NCBI GenBank assembly: GCA_046351235.1
Contig: JAXLYV010000011.1
Span: 62,001-126,000, forward strand
DNA: 64,000 nucleotides
Source: JBBSAT01 sp046351235
GTDB taxonomy: Bacteria > Myxococcota_A > Polyangia > Polyangiales > Sandaracinaceae
Direction: 5' to 3'
Each line of letters begins with the position of its first letter. Positions within the stretch are counted from its first letter, which is position 1. A program made the translations under genes and the position numbers. Under the pieces are notes generated by a model that did no database searches, was not told the origin of the DNA, and saw nothing but the letters and a program-made list of their open reading frames with translations. Shown here one piece after another: positions 8,429-16,823 of this stretch.

Positions 8429-10312
8429 GTGCTCTTCGCGTTCGTCCTGCTCGCGGGCTCTGCCCTGCTCGCGGTGTCCCGGCTCATGCCGGAGCGCTCC
8501 GCGCTGGAGCGAGCGACGGCGGCTTCCCTGCTCTTTCCCGCGCTGACGATCGGTCTGGTCGAGGGGCTCTCGCCCTTCGGTCTGCTCGCGCCGATTCCTT
8601 TCCTCGTCGGTGCCGGTACGTTGCTCCTCGCCTCGCTCGCGCTCGCCGGCGACGACGGGCGCGACTTGCTCGTGGGAGACGCCCTCGCGCTGCGCGAGAC
8701 GCTGGGCTCCGTCGCGCGACGACCGATCTGGCTCGCGGCCTCGCTCGTCGGACTCGCAAGCATCGCCCTGGCTCTGCTCTCGGCCTACCTGCTCGTCCCC
8801 TGGTCGTGGGACGGCCTCGGCTACCACCTCCCCTTCGTCTTCGACGCGCTCAGCGCCGGCACGATGCGCCCGATCCCTTCGGGCGCGCACTACGTGAACA
8901 CCTACCCGCACCTCGGGGACGTGTTCCTCATCGGCCTGCGCCTCTCGCTCCTCGACGGCACCTTCCTCGAGATCGGGCAGCTCTGTTTCGTGCCGTTGCT
9001 CGTGCTCTCGATCGCGCTCTGGGCGCGGCGCGCGGGCGTGCCGACGGCGCGCGGGCTCGCGCTCGGGATGCTGGTGCTCGCGATGCCGGCCCTCGCGCTG
9101 CAGCTCTGCGCCAACTACGTCGACGTGATCTACGCGGCGCTCGCGGTCGCCGCGTTCGCCTACGCGGCCGGGCCGATCGAGCCCGTCTCGCTCGGCTGCT
9201 TCGCGCTCGCCGCCGGCCTCGCGCTCGGGACCAAGCCCTCCGCGCCGGTGCTCGTCGCCATCGCGTGCCTCATGGTGCTCGTGCGCGCCTGGCGTCGGCG
9301 GCGCATCGGCGAGGCCATCCTCGCGGTGGCGGGAGTGCTCGCGATCGGCTCGTGGAAGTACGTCGAGAACCTCGCCGTCCACGGCAATCCCATCTTCCCG
9401 GTGCGCTTCCATCTCGGGCCGATCGCGTTCGAGGGCCCCGCGACGATGGACGAGCTGGCGAGCATGGGGCTGCGCCCGCCGATGCGGGATCACGGCTGGG
9501 CGATGCGCCTGTTCGAGTCGTGGACCACGGTCTTCCCCGAGCGCTACGTCTACGACATGCGCGTCGGCGGTTTCGGCCCGCTCTTCGCGATCGCGCTCTT
9601 GCCGGCGGCCCTCGCGACGATGGTCGCCGCCGCGCGCTCCGCCGCGTTCCGCGCGCGCATGCGCTACGTGGCCTTCCCGGTCGTGCTGCTCTCGATCGCC
9701 ACGCTCGCCTCTCCCGGCGCGTACTGGGCGCGCTACACGTTCGCGGTCCCGGCCGGGCTCGTCGTGGTGGCGCTCGCGGCGACCGAGCTCTTGCCGGCGC
9801 AGGCGCGACGCATCGGAGATGGCATCACGACGCTGGCCGCGCTCGTGGGCCTCGTGCTCGCGTATCCGGGCTACACCGCCGGCGGCCCGCCGCTGTTCTC
9901 GCTCGTGGGCATGAGCGCGAGCGAGCGCGAGCACGCGTTCGGCCTGGACGAGTACGAAGGGCGCTTCGCCGACGCCCGCGCGCTCGTGCGGCGCGGCGAG
10001 GCCTTCGGCTACGACCCGGGCTTCGGCCTCTCGGGGCGCCTCTATCCGCTCGACGGGCGCGCGCGTGTGGTGTTCCTCGGCGAGGACCTGACGAGCGCCG
10101 ACGCGCTCGTGCGCTTCGTCGACGACGAGCACGTGCGCGTCATCGCGCTCACGGAGGCACCGGTGCGCGTCCACGCGGACCTCGCGCGCGCGCGGCCCGA
10201 TCGCTTCCGCTGGCTCTTCCTCTATCCGGACGCCGACGGGGCGCCCTGCTCGCTCTTCGAGGTGCTCCCACCGCCGCTCGCGGCCGCGCCCTCGACGCTC
10301 CCCTCGCCCTGA
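8429..10312 (+). CDS. Polytopic GT-C-like glycosyltransferase-family membrane protein
   Basis: Translation from the GTG at 8429 gives 627 residues with a membrane helix directly at the N-terminus (MLFAFVLLAGSALLAV) and about 12 further helices. The first large loop contains WSWDGLGYHLPFV, comparable with the acidic loop 1 of GT39/ArnT-type GT-C enzymes, and the C-terminal ~110 residues form a soluble domain. It would transfer a sugar from a lipid-linked donor on the periplasmic face, by analogy with the family; no acceptor can be proposed. Its last 91 bases overlap the end of the convergent gene 10222..11589. Confidence 0.78.
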   Translation: MLFAFVLLAGSALLAVSRLMPERSALERATAASLLFPALTIGLVEGLSPFGLLAPIPFLVGAGTLLLASLALAGDDGRDLLVGDALALRETLGSVARRPIWLAASLVGLASIALALLSAYLLVPWSWDGLGYHLPFVFDALSAGTMRPIPSGAHYVNTYPHLGDVFLIGLRLSLLDGTFLEIGQLCFVPLLVLSIALWARRAGVPTARGLALGMLVLAMPALALQLCANYVDVIYAALAVAAFAYAAGPIEPVSLGCFALAAGLALGTKPSAPVLVAIACLMVLVRAWRRRRIGEAILAVAGVLAIGSWKYVENLAVHGNPIFPVRFHLGPIAFEGPATMDELASMGLRPPMRDHGWAMRLFESWTTVFPERYVYDMRVGGFGPLFAIALLPAALATMVAAARSAAFRARMRYVAFPVVLLSIATLASPGAYWARYTFAVPAGLVVVALAATELLPAQARRIGDGITTLAALVGLVLAYPGYTAGGPPLFSLVGMSASEREHAFGLDEYEGRFADARALVRRGEAFGYDPGFGLSGRLYPLDGRARVVFLGEDLTSADALVRFVDDEHVRVIALTEAPVRVHADLARARPDRFRWLFLYPDADGAPCSLFEVLPPPLAAAPSTLPSP

Positions 10313-11589
10313 TCGCGGGGCACCCCGAGCAAGCGCGGCACGAGGAGCGCCACGCCCGGCAGCAGGCCGAGGCCGAGGCGATCGAGCAACGTGCCCTCGA
10401 GCGCGAAGTCGCGGACCTGCGGCGGGCCGAGGACCAACGCGCCGAGCAGGCCGAGCGCGTAGACGGCGATCACGACCGAGAGGCGACGCGCGCGCGGATC
10501 GACCGAGCGGCGGAGCGACGCGAGCATCGCCGCCACGCCGACCGCCGGCACGAGGCCCCAGGTCTGCACGTCGCTCGCATCGCGCAGCGCGTCGAGCACG
10601 ATCGCGAAGGCGAGGCGAGGCGCCGGCGTGCCGATCGAGTGATCGTCGTTCGCGCTGCCCGCGAGCCAGAGCCGCCACCGATACACCGCGACCGAGAGCG
10701 CGAGCGCCACGAACGCCGACCACGCCGCACGCCGCCCGCGTCCGTTGGCGCCGCGCGTGCCCAGCGCCACCGCGACCGCGAGGGCCGCGAGCAGGCCTTC
10801 GTCCTTGATCCCGAGCAAGAGCCCCGCCGTCACCGCCGCCGGAAAGCCGAGCCGATCACCGGCCTCGGCGCGCTCCACCGCCAGCACGAGCGCCGCGAGC
10901 AGCAGGCCCATCGGCAGATCGAGCTGTACCGAGCGCAGATGCACCCAGAAGAAGGGCGTGAGCGCGAGCACGAGGAGGCTCCCCCAGAGCTCGAAGGGAG
11001 CCCGCGCCGCGCGCGCGAGCAGGAACACGTAGAGCGCGACGGCGGAGAGCACGAGCGCCGTGCCGCCCGCGACGAGCGACGGCACCGAAGGATTGCCCAG
11101 CGCGAAGCTCGCCTCGAGCACGGCCGCGATGATCGGATAGCCGCGCGGCACGAGATCCGACTGCGCATCGAGCGCGCGCGCCATGAGCACCGAGCCGCCC
11201 TCGCACGCGACGCGTGCCTTCGAGAGCCACACGCTCTCGTCCCAGAAGAAGGGGACCGGCGGTCGCAGCACGGCCGCCACGAGCGTGACGAGCAGCGCGG
11301 CGATCGCCGGCGCGGGCAAGCGCCAGGCCTCGCGGAAGCTCTGCTCGCTCTCCGCGTGCTCGGGCGTGCGGCGCGCGCGCCAGGTCGCCGCGCCCACGAA
11401 GATCGCGACGCCCACGCCGAGGGCCGGGTGCACGACGAGCTCGGCGAGGAGCACGAGGCCGAGCAGCGCGCGCACGAGCAGCGCAGCGGGCGAGCCGCCG
11501 AGGCCCGCGCGGAACGTGACCGCGCCACCGGCAACCGCGCCGAAGAAGAGCGCGACGAGCGCGAGATGGACCGGGACCACGGCGGTCAC
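10222..11589 (-). CDS. Polytopic GT-C-like membrane protein
   Basis: The GTG at 11589 overlaps the stop of the preceding gene (GTGA), giving 455 residues; the longer open frame upstream reads as an Arg-rich shadow. About ten hydrophobic segments are visible. The first loop has FFWDESVWLSKAR, an acidic DE motif placed like the catalytic loop of GT39-type glycosyltransferases. The C-terminal ~25 residues are a Gly/Ser tail lying within a 91-bp convergent overlap with 8429..10312. It is the last gene of a leftward operon that begins at 16444. Function beyond a GT-C fold is unknown. Confidence 0.75.
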   Translation of the reverse strand: MTAVVPVHLALVALFFGAVAGGAVTFRAGLGGSPAALLVRALLGLVLLAELVVHPALGVGVAIFVGAATWRARRTPEHAESEQSFREAWRLPAPAIAALLVTLVAAVLRPPVPFFWDESVWLSKARVACEGGSVLMARALDAQSDLVPRGYPIIAAVLEASFALGNPSVPSLVAGGTALVLSAVALYVFLLARAARAPFELWGSLLVLALTPFFWVHLRSVQLDLPMGLLLAALVLAVERAEAGDRLGFPAAVTAGLLLGIKDEGLLAALAVAVALGTRGANGRGRRAAWSAFVALALSVAVYRWRLWLAGSANDDHSIGTPAPRLAFAIVLDALRDASDVQTWGLVPAVGVAAMLASLRRSVDPRARRLSVVIAVYALGLLGALVLGPPQVRDFALEGTLLDRLGLGLLPGVALLVPRLLGVPRDQGEGSVEGAAASGGGSTSKSEQGAPSASG

Positions 11590-12173
11590 GGCCCCTCCTC
11601 GTCGCTCGGCGTCGCGCGTCGCGTCGGCGCATCGGGCGGGAGCGGCAGCGAAGGCGGCAGGCGCTGCTCGGGCAGCCGAGAGTCGTCGTCCACCGTGCCG
11701 CACGCGAGCGAGCCATCCTCGGCCTCGGTGCAGCCGCTCTCGAGGGCGTCGGCGAAGAGATCGATCGGCGCCGGATGGGCGCAGCGGTGCCCGACCAACG
11801 CGAAGCGCGCCACGGGGAGCGCCGCGATCGAGCCCTCGGTCCGCACCCACGCGCACTCGTGCTCGGTAGCGAACGCGGCGATCTCGTCGTGCGTGCGCGC
11901 GAGGCGCCGAGCGCTCCGCGCGGAGAGGCTCGGCGCGTCGGCGCGCACGGACAGGAGCGCCCAGAAGCCCGGGAGGGCGGCCACCGCGAGCGCGAGCACC
12001 AGCAGGCCGCGCCGCAGGCCGACCGGCATCCGATCGCGGGCGAACCACGAGAGCGCGCCGACCACGAAGAAGAGCGCGAAGAGCGAGGCCGCGCCCGGCG
12101 GGCGCCGCGCCTCGAGCCGCGGCTCGTGACAAACGCCGTTGGCGCCGTCCACGACGAGCGCCTCGGTGGTCAT
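11586..12173 (-). CDS. Small uncharacterised membrane protein
   Basis: The ATG at 12173 gives 195 residues; a TTG at 12203 would add ten and has a GAGGAG just upstream, so the start is not settled. Two hydrophobic segments (SLFALFFVVGALSWFA and GLLVLALAVAALPGFWALL) are followed by a soluble domain of ~120 residues with three cysteines and a proline-rich end. No family is recognised. It is translationally coupled to the following GT-C-like gene by a GTGA overlap, which suggests that the two proteins act together, perhaps as enzyme and accessory subunit (inference). Confidence 0.7.
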   Translation of the reverse strand: MTTEALVVDGANGVCHEPRLEARRPPGAASLFALFFVVGALSWFARDRMPVGLRRGLLVLALAVAALPGFWALLSVRADAPSLSARSARRLARTHDEIAAFATEHECAWVRTEGSIAALPVARFALVGHRCAHPAPIDLFADALESGCTEAEDGSLACGTVDDDSRLPEQRLPPSLPLPPDAPTRRATPSDEEGP

Positions 12174-12244
12174 CAAGCAACGCGGATCGAGAATCGGATC
12201 CAAGGCTCCTCGGAAGAACGGTGCGAAGAAGAAGAGGGACGAGC

Positions 12245-13117
12245 TCAGCGCGCAGCGCCGACGTGCGCCACGATCTCGCGCGCGAACGCCTCCGGCGCGT
12301 GCCAGTGCATCATGTGCCCCACGTCGGGCAGCTCGTGCATCCGCAGATCGGCGATCGCGCCGAGCCGCTCGCGCTCGTCGGCGAGGCGAAAGCCCCGCTC
12401 GCCCGCGACGTAGAGCGTGGGCGCCTGGATGCGGGAGAGCAGCGCGCGGAACTGATCGAGGCGGAACGGCAGCGGCGAGCGCGTCCGATGGAGCGGATCG
12501 AACGCGAAGAAGAGCCTTCCTTCGGCATCACGTCGCGTGCTGCGCTCGGCGACCCAGCGGCCGAGCTCCGCATCGAGGTCGGGATGCTGGCTCCTCAGGC
12601 GCCGCACCGCTTCGTCGAGATCGGCGAGCGGCCGCGGCGTCGAGGCCCGCACCTTGCGCACGCCGTGGATCCACTCGGCGATGCGATCGGGCAGGTGATC
12701 CGGAGGGGACTCCGGCGGACCGAGGCCCTCGGCGAGCACGAGCCGCCGCAGGCCCGGAGGCCTGAGCCCGGCGAACATCGCCGACACGGTGCCGCCCATC
12801 GAGTGCCCGACGAGGTCGAAGCCATCGGGCGCCACCGCGAGCGCGAGATCCGAGAGGTCGAAGACGTAGTCGGCGAAGTGGTAGTAGCCGCCCGCCTTCA
12901 CCCACTCGCTGCCGCCGTGCCCGCGGAAGTCGAAGGCCACGACGCGAAAGCCGGCGCGCACGAGGTGCTGCGCGACGAGATCCCAGCTCGCGCCGACGTC
13001 GAGATAGCCGTGGCAGCACAGGATCGTGCGCAGGGCGCCGGGCGGCGACCACTCGAGCACGTGGTGCGAGAGGCCGTTCGCGACGACCTGGCGCTCGTTC
13101 GGAAGGACCTCGCTCAC
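12245..13117 (-). CDS. Alpha/beta hydrolase
   Basis: The GTG at 13117 overlaps the thiO stop by 4 bp and gives 290 residues. The alpha/beta hydrolase fold is clear: the oxyanion region CCHGYLDVGASWD, the FDFRGHG strand, the nucleophile elbow GHSMGG (Ser in the middle), an APTLYVAGERG strand before the acid, and a late histidine in PDVGHMMHWHAPE. All triad elements appear present. Members include esterases, haloalkane-type hydrolases and acyl hydrolases, so the substrate remains open. It is the fourth gene of the coupled operon 16444 to 10222. Confidence 0.88.
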   Translation of the reverse strand: MSEVLPNERQVVANGLSHHVLEWSPPGALRTILCCHGYLDVGASWDLVAQHLVRAGFRVVAFDFRGHGGSEWVKAGGYYHFADYVFDLSDLALAVAPDGFDLVGHSMGGTVSAMFAGLRPPGLRRLVLAEGLGPPESPPDHLPDRIAEWIHGVRKVRASTPRPLADLDEAVRRLRSQHPDLDAELGRWVAERSTRRDAEGRLFFAFDPLHRTRSPLPFRLDQFRALLSRIQAPTLYVAGERGFRLADERERLGAIADLRMHELPDVGHMMHWHAPEAFAREIVAHVGAAR

Positions 13118-14205
13118 GACGACGAGGCCTCCGCGAGCCGCCGGGGATCGAAGGGACGCGCATCGAGCGAGGTCTTCGCGCCGGCGAGCTGCGCCGCGAG
13201 CAGCTCGGCCGTCGCCGGCGCGAGCAGGATGCCGTTCCGGAAGTGGCCCGACGCGATCGTGAGCCCGTCGATTCCCGAGGGACCGATGAAGGGCAGGCCA
13301 TCGATCGAGGCGGGACGGAACGAGACGTCGGCCTCGGCGAAGCGTGCCGTGGCCAGCGCGGGGAGCACCGAGACCGCGTGCGAGGCGAGCGTCGCGACGG
13401 CGCCGAGCGTGATCGTCTTGTCGAACCCGGCCTCTTCCATCGTCGCGCCACACACCACGCGTCCGTCCGGTCGCGGCACGAGATAGACGTGGGCGGCGAA
13501 CACGATCGGCCGGCACACCGGCGCGCGCAGCTCCGCCCGCACCAGTTGCCCGCGCACAGGGCGCACCGCGTTCCGGAGCGCCGGCGGCAGGCCCGGAACG
13601 AGCGAGGTCCACGCGCCCGCTGCCAGCACGACCTCGCTCGCATGCACCTCGCCCTGATCGGTCTCCACGCCGACGATGCGATCGCCGCGGCGCACGAGGC
13701 CCCGCACGACCGTGCCGCTCGTGAAGCGGGCGCCGGCCGTCTCGGCCGAGCGGACGAGCGCGCGCAGCACCTTCGGCGACTCGACCTGCGCTTCGTCCGG
13801 CAGGTGGAGCGCGCTCGGGATCGTGGGCGCGAGCCCCGGCGCGAGCGCACGAAGCGCTGCGCCCTCGACGCGTTCCGCACGCGCGCCCGGCGGAACGCGC
13901 GCGTCGTCCCCGAGCTGGAGCACACCGCAACGCACGAAACCGATGTCGAGGCCTGTCTCGGTCGCGAGCTCGTCCGCGAGGGTCGCGTACGCGTCGCGGC
14001 TCGCGCACCCGAGCGCGCGGAGCGGTCCGTCCACGTGCTCCACGAGCGGCGCGAGAATCCCCGCCGCGACACTCGACGCCTCCGCGCCCGGGATGCTCTT
14101 CTCGAGCACGCGCACCGAGCGCCCCGCCTTGGCGAGAGCGCGGGCAATGGCCGAGCCCATGATCCCCGCGCCGACGATCAGCACCTCTTCTCGCTCGCTC
14201 TTCAT
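13114..14205 (-). CDS. thiO: Glycine oxidase ThiO-like FAD-dependent amine oxidase
   Basis: The 363-residue protein starts with the FAD Rossmann motif GAGIMGSA (residues ~12-19) and has the DAO-family C-terminal block with PFIGPSGIDGL and GHFRNGILLAPAT, where the Arg and the Gly-rich turn contact substrate and flavin. This order and length match glycine oxidase ThiO, which oxidises glycine to iminoacetate for the thiazole ring of thiamine in aerobes. No other thiamine gene is nearby, so a related D-amino acid or sarcosine oxidase remains possible. The start overlaps the rlmN stop (ATGA) and the end overlaps the hydrolase start (GTGA). Confidence 0.8.
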   Translation of the reverse strand: MKSEREEVLIVGAGIMGSAIARALAKAGRSVRVLEKSIPGAEASSVAAGILAPLVEHVDGPLRALGCASRDAYATLADELATETGLDIGFVRCGVLQLGDDARVPPGARAERVEGAALRALAPGLAPTIPSALHLPDEAQVESPKVLRALVRSAETAGARFTSGTVVRGLVRRGDRIVGVETDQGEVHASEVVLAAGAWTSLVPGLPPALRNAVRPVRGQLVRAELRAPVCRPIVFAAHVYLVPRPDGRVVCGATMEEAGFDKTITLGAVATLASHAVSVLPALATARFAEADVSFRPASIDGLPFIGPSGIDGLTIASGHFRNGILLAPATAELLAAQLAGAKTSLDARPFDPRRLAEASSS

Positions 14206-15335
14206 GGCATCGCCTCGTTGCTCGGGCCGGTCTCGCTGCCGTGCACGCGCGCCAGCATTCCGCACGCGGCATGCTTGTTCTTGCCGCCGGAGTAGCGGCG
14301 GATCGTCGGGATGCCGGCCGCGCGCAGCTTGCCGACGAGCTCCTCGCGCTCGGCATCGCTCGCGCGCTCGAAGCGCCCGTCGTGCCGGTTCACGTCGATG
14401 AGGTTGATGCGGAACGGAACGCTCGCGAAGCGCTCGCGAAGCGCCGCCACCTCGTCCTCGCCGTGGTTGACGCCCTGCATGAGCACCCAGGCGAGCGTCA
14501 CGCGCTTTCCGTCGGTCGCCGCGGCGACCTGCCCGAGCGCGCGCACGAGATCGTCCAGCGCGAAGCGCCCCGCGACCGGCAAGAGCGTGCGCCGCTTCTC
14601 CTCGATCGCGCTCGTCACGGACACGATGAGCCGGTAGGGCTGCGCCTCGCGCGCGTAGCGCTCGATCTGCGGCACGAGGCCCACGGTCGAGATCGTGATC
14701 GCTTCCTTCGCGATGCGCCCTCCGCACGGATCGCTCAGCACGCGCGCCGCCTGGATGACCTCGTCGTAGTTGTGGAACGGCTCGCCTTGCCCCATGAACA
14801 CGGCGCCGCTCACGCGCCGGCGCGCGTCCTCGCGCACGGCCTCGTCGCGCACCGCGCGGAACGCCGCCACCATCTCCCACGCCGCGAGCGAGCGCATGAG
14901 GCCGAGCTCGCCCGTGGCGCAGAACGTACAGCGCATCGCGCAGCCCACCTGCGAGCTCAGGCAGAGCGTGAAGCGATGCGGCTTCTCGAGCGGGATGCGC
15001 ACCGCCTCGGTGAGCGCACCGTCCGGGTGCCGGAACAGGTACTTCACGAAGCCGTCGTAGTCGTCCTTGGCGCGCTCCACGATCTCGAGCGGCGTGCGAT
15101 CGAGCTTCTCTTCGATGGTGCGCAGCACCTCGCGCCGCGGCGGCTTGCCGAGCGCGAGATCGTCGCGACCGTTCGAGAGCACGTGCCCGAGCACACGACG
15201 CGCCTCGGTGATCGTGCACGGCACGCCCTCGCGCTCGAGCGCGACGACGAGATCCTCCGGCCGCATGCCGAACAGATGCGGCTTGCCGCGCGCGATGGCG
15301 CCGAGCCCACCGGGCGGAGGAACGTGCCCGCTCAC
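14202..15335 (-). CDS. rlmN: 23S rRNA (adenine-C2)-methyltransferase RlmN
   Basis: The 377-residue radical-SAM protein carries the cluster motif CAMRCTFC (Cys132, Cys136, Cys139) inside the RlmN/Cfr-specific context LSSQVGC, plus the two further catalytic cysteines expected: Cys125 (in TLCLSS) and Cys358 (in AACGML). RlmN methylates C2 of A2503 in 23S rRNA and of A37 in some tRNAs. Cfr has the same cysteines, so the assignment to RlmN rests on chromosomal context and length. The GTG start at 15335 overlaps the preceding dioxygenase stop (GTGA). Confidence 0.9.
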   Translation of the reverse strand: MSGHVPPPGGLGAIARGKPHLFGMRPEDLVVALEREGVPCTITEARRVLGHVLSNGRDDLALGKPPRREVLRTIEEKLDRTPLEIVERAKDDYDGFVKYLFRHPDGALTEAVRIPLEKPHRFTLCLSSQVGCAMRCTFCATGELGLMRSLAAWEMVAAFRAVRDEAVREDARRRVSGAVFMGQGEPFHNYDEVIQAARVLSDPCGGRIAKEAITISTVGLVPQIERYAREAQPYRLIVSVTSAIEEKRRTLLPVAGRFALDDLVRALGQVAAATDGKRVTLAWVLMQGVNHGEDEVAALRERFASVPFRINLIDVNRHDGRFERASDAEREELVGKLRAAGIPTIRRYSGGKNKHAACGMLARVHGSETGPSNEAMP

Positions 15336-16444
15336 GCCACTCCGCGGATCTTCGCCAGCCGGTCGTAGTGGCGATAGCCGAGCTTGTCGATCGCCGTGCG
15401 GGGCGCGAGGCCGATGTCGACGAGCGTCTTGAGCGCGTAGGTGCCCGCGAGCACGGGCGGGCTGTAGGCCGCGACGCTCGCCGCATCGCGGAAGCGCGGC
15501 AGCGGAAAGAGCATCGTGTGCGGGTGCACGTGCACGAAGTGCGCGGCCGAGAGGCGCGTCCAGCCCGGCGTGTGCGGCGGCGTGATCACGTGCGGCGTGG
15601 CGAGGAAGGTCCCGCCCGTGAGGATCTCGAGCATCTGCCCGACCTGCGCCACGATGCAGCCTGCGGGCGCCGTGCCGCGGACGAGGATTCCATCGGGGTG
15701 CTCCGCCGTCGGCCGCGTGCGCAGGTAGAGGCCGCTCCCGGCGTCGGGCGAGGGCGCGACCTTCCCGCTCGGATCGTGGAAGCGCCCGCCCGGCAGCAGC
15801 GTGAGCAGATTGAAGTCGGTGTGCTCCTCGCCCCAGAGGATCTTGTTCTTCGTGGCCGGGTCGGCGTTGTGCTTCGTCTGCGACTCGGTGAGCGGCAGGT
15901 AGCGGAGCAGGCGGAACACGTGCGCGCCGCCCTCCGCGCTCGCGGTGAACGCCTTCTCCGGCAGCCCGAGCGCCATCGCCGCGCCACGGAGCAGCGCCAC
16001 GCCGGCGACGTGCAGCTCGTGACCCCGCGCGAGGCACGCCTCTCGGAACGCATCGTCCCCCGCGGGCCACACGTTGTCGGCGCAGATCTCCGGGTACTGC
16101 GCCTTCAGCTCGGGCGCGATCGGCTCGGGCGCCGAGAACCAGCACTCCTTGAAGTCGGGCTGGCCCTGCGCGACGACGGCCTGCTCGGTGTTCGGCGGCG
16201 TGTAGCCGCGCTGGTACCAGATCTCCTTCGCGTTGAGCGCCTGCTTCTCGTCCGGCGAGCGCGCGCACAGCGCCGTCCATCGGTCGTAGAGCGGCGCGAC
16301 GTCGCCGACGCCGTGGCTGGCGACGTACACGAGCCCGTAGGTCCCGAACCCTTCACGGATGGCGGCGAGCGCTCGCTCGCGCCGCTCGGGGTGGTCGAGG
16401 TCGGCGAGGTCGACGGTGGGGATGGTCAGCGCAGCGGCATTCAC
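15332..16444 (-). CDS. 2OG-Fe(II) oxygenase, isopenicillin N synthase-like family
   Basis: The GTG at 16444 gives 370 residues. An N-terminal DIOX_N-type region (IPTVDLADL) precedes the jelly-roll core with the iron triad His208, Asp210 (EEHTDF) and His285 (TPHVIT), and the 2-oxoglutarate-binding RxS pair Arg297-Ser299 (TRLSAAHF). This is the plant/bacterial ACC oxidase and IPNS superfamily; most bacterial members hydroxylate or desaturate small molecules using 2-oxoglutarate. The substrate is unknown, and there is no nonribosomal peptide synthetase near that would suggest a beta-lactam route. It is the first gene of a leftward operon with rlmN and thiO. Confidence 0.87.
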   Translation of the reverse strand: MNAAALTIPTVDLADLDHPERRERALAAIREGFGTYGLVYVASHGVGDVAPLYDRWTALCARSPDEKQALNAKEIWYQRGYTPPNTEQAVVAQGQPDFKECWFSAPEPIAPELKAQYPEICADNVWPAGDDAFREACLARGHELHVAGVALLRGAAMALGLPEKAFTASAEGGAHVFRLLRYLPLTESQTKHNADPATKNKILWGEEHTDFNLLTLLPGGRFHDPSGKVAPSPDAGSGLYLRTRPTAEHPDGILVRGTAPAGCIVAQVGQMLEILTGGTFLATPHVITPPHTPGWTRLSAAHFVHVHPHTMLFPLPRFRDAASVAAYSPPVLAGTYALKTLVDIGLAPRTAIDKLGYRHYDRLAKIRGVA

Positions 16445-16543
16445 GGCAGGGTCTCCGGGCCCGAGGATGGGCCGCGCCGAGCCCCGCGGCCACCCTCCCC
16501 GGCGCGCCCAAGGTCGGTCATGCTCTGCGGTCGAAACCCGCCG

Positions 16544-16816
16544 ATGGCCCACGATCCCGAGCCCACGCACGCCCCGCCCCACTACCTCCGGTTCGCGCGC
16601 GCGATCGCCCTCGTCGGCGCCCTCGGGGGCAGCACGGCCGGCTGCTGCCCCGTCATCCCGGACACCGTCGCCTGCAACCACTGCACCTGCCCCGGGCAGA
16701 CGGCCTCGGCCTCGCAGCCGCTCTCCTGCAGCACGATCCACCGCGATGCGCAGTGCTGCGTGCGCGCGCTGCCGGTGCCTGGACCTCTCGCGCCGCCCAG
16801 CCTCCCCACGAGCTGA
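16544..16816 (+). CDS. Small cysteine-rich lipoprotein
   Basis: The 90-residue product has a positively charged start, a hydrophobic stretch (AIALVGALGGSTAGC) and a lipobox cysteine, followed by a compact Cys-rich domain with seven more cysteines (CNHCTCP, SCSTIH, QCCVR) likely to form disulphides outside the cytoplasm. An ATG at 16520 would add eight residues. I do not recognise the family. It stands alone between a divergent oxygenase gene and a convergent HEAT-repeat gene 7 bp away. Confidence 0.62.
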   Translation: MAHDPEPTHAPPHYLRFARAIALVGALGGSTAGCCPVIPDTVACNHCTCPGQTASASQPLSCSTIHRDAQCCVRALPVPGPLAPPSLPTS

Positions 16817-16823
16817 CGCGCGC

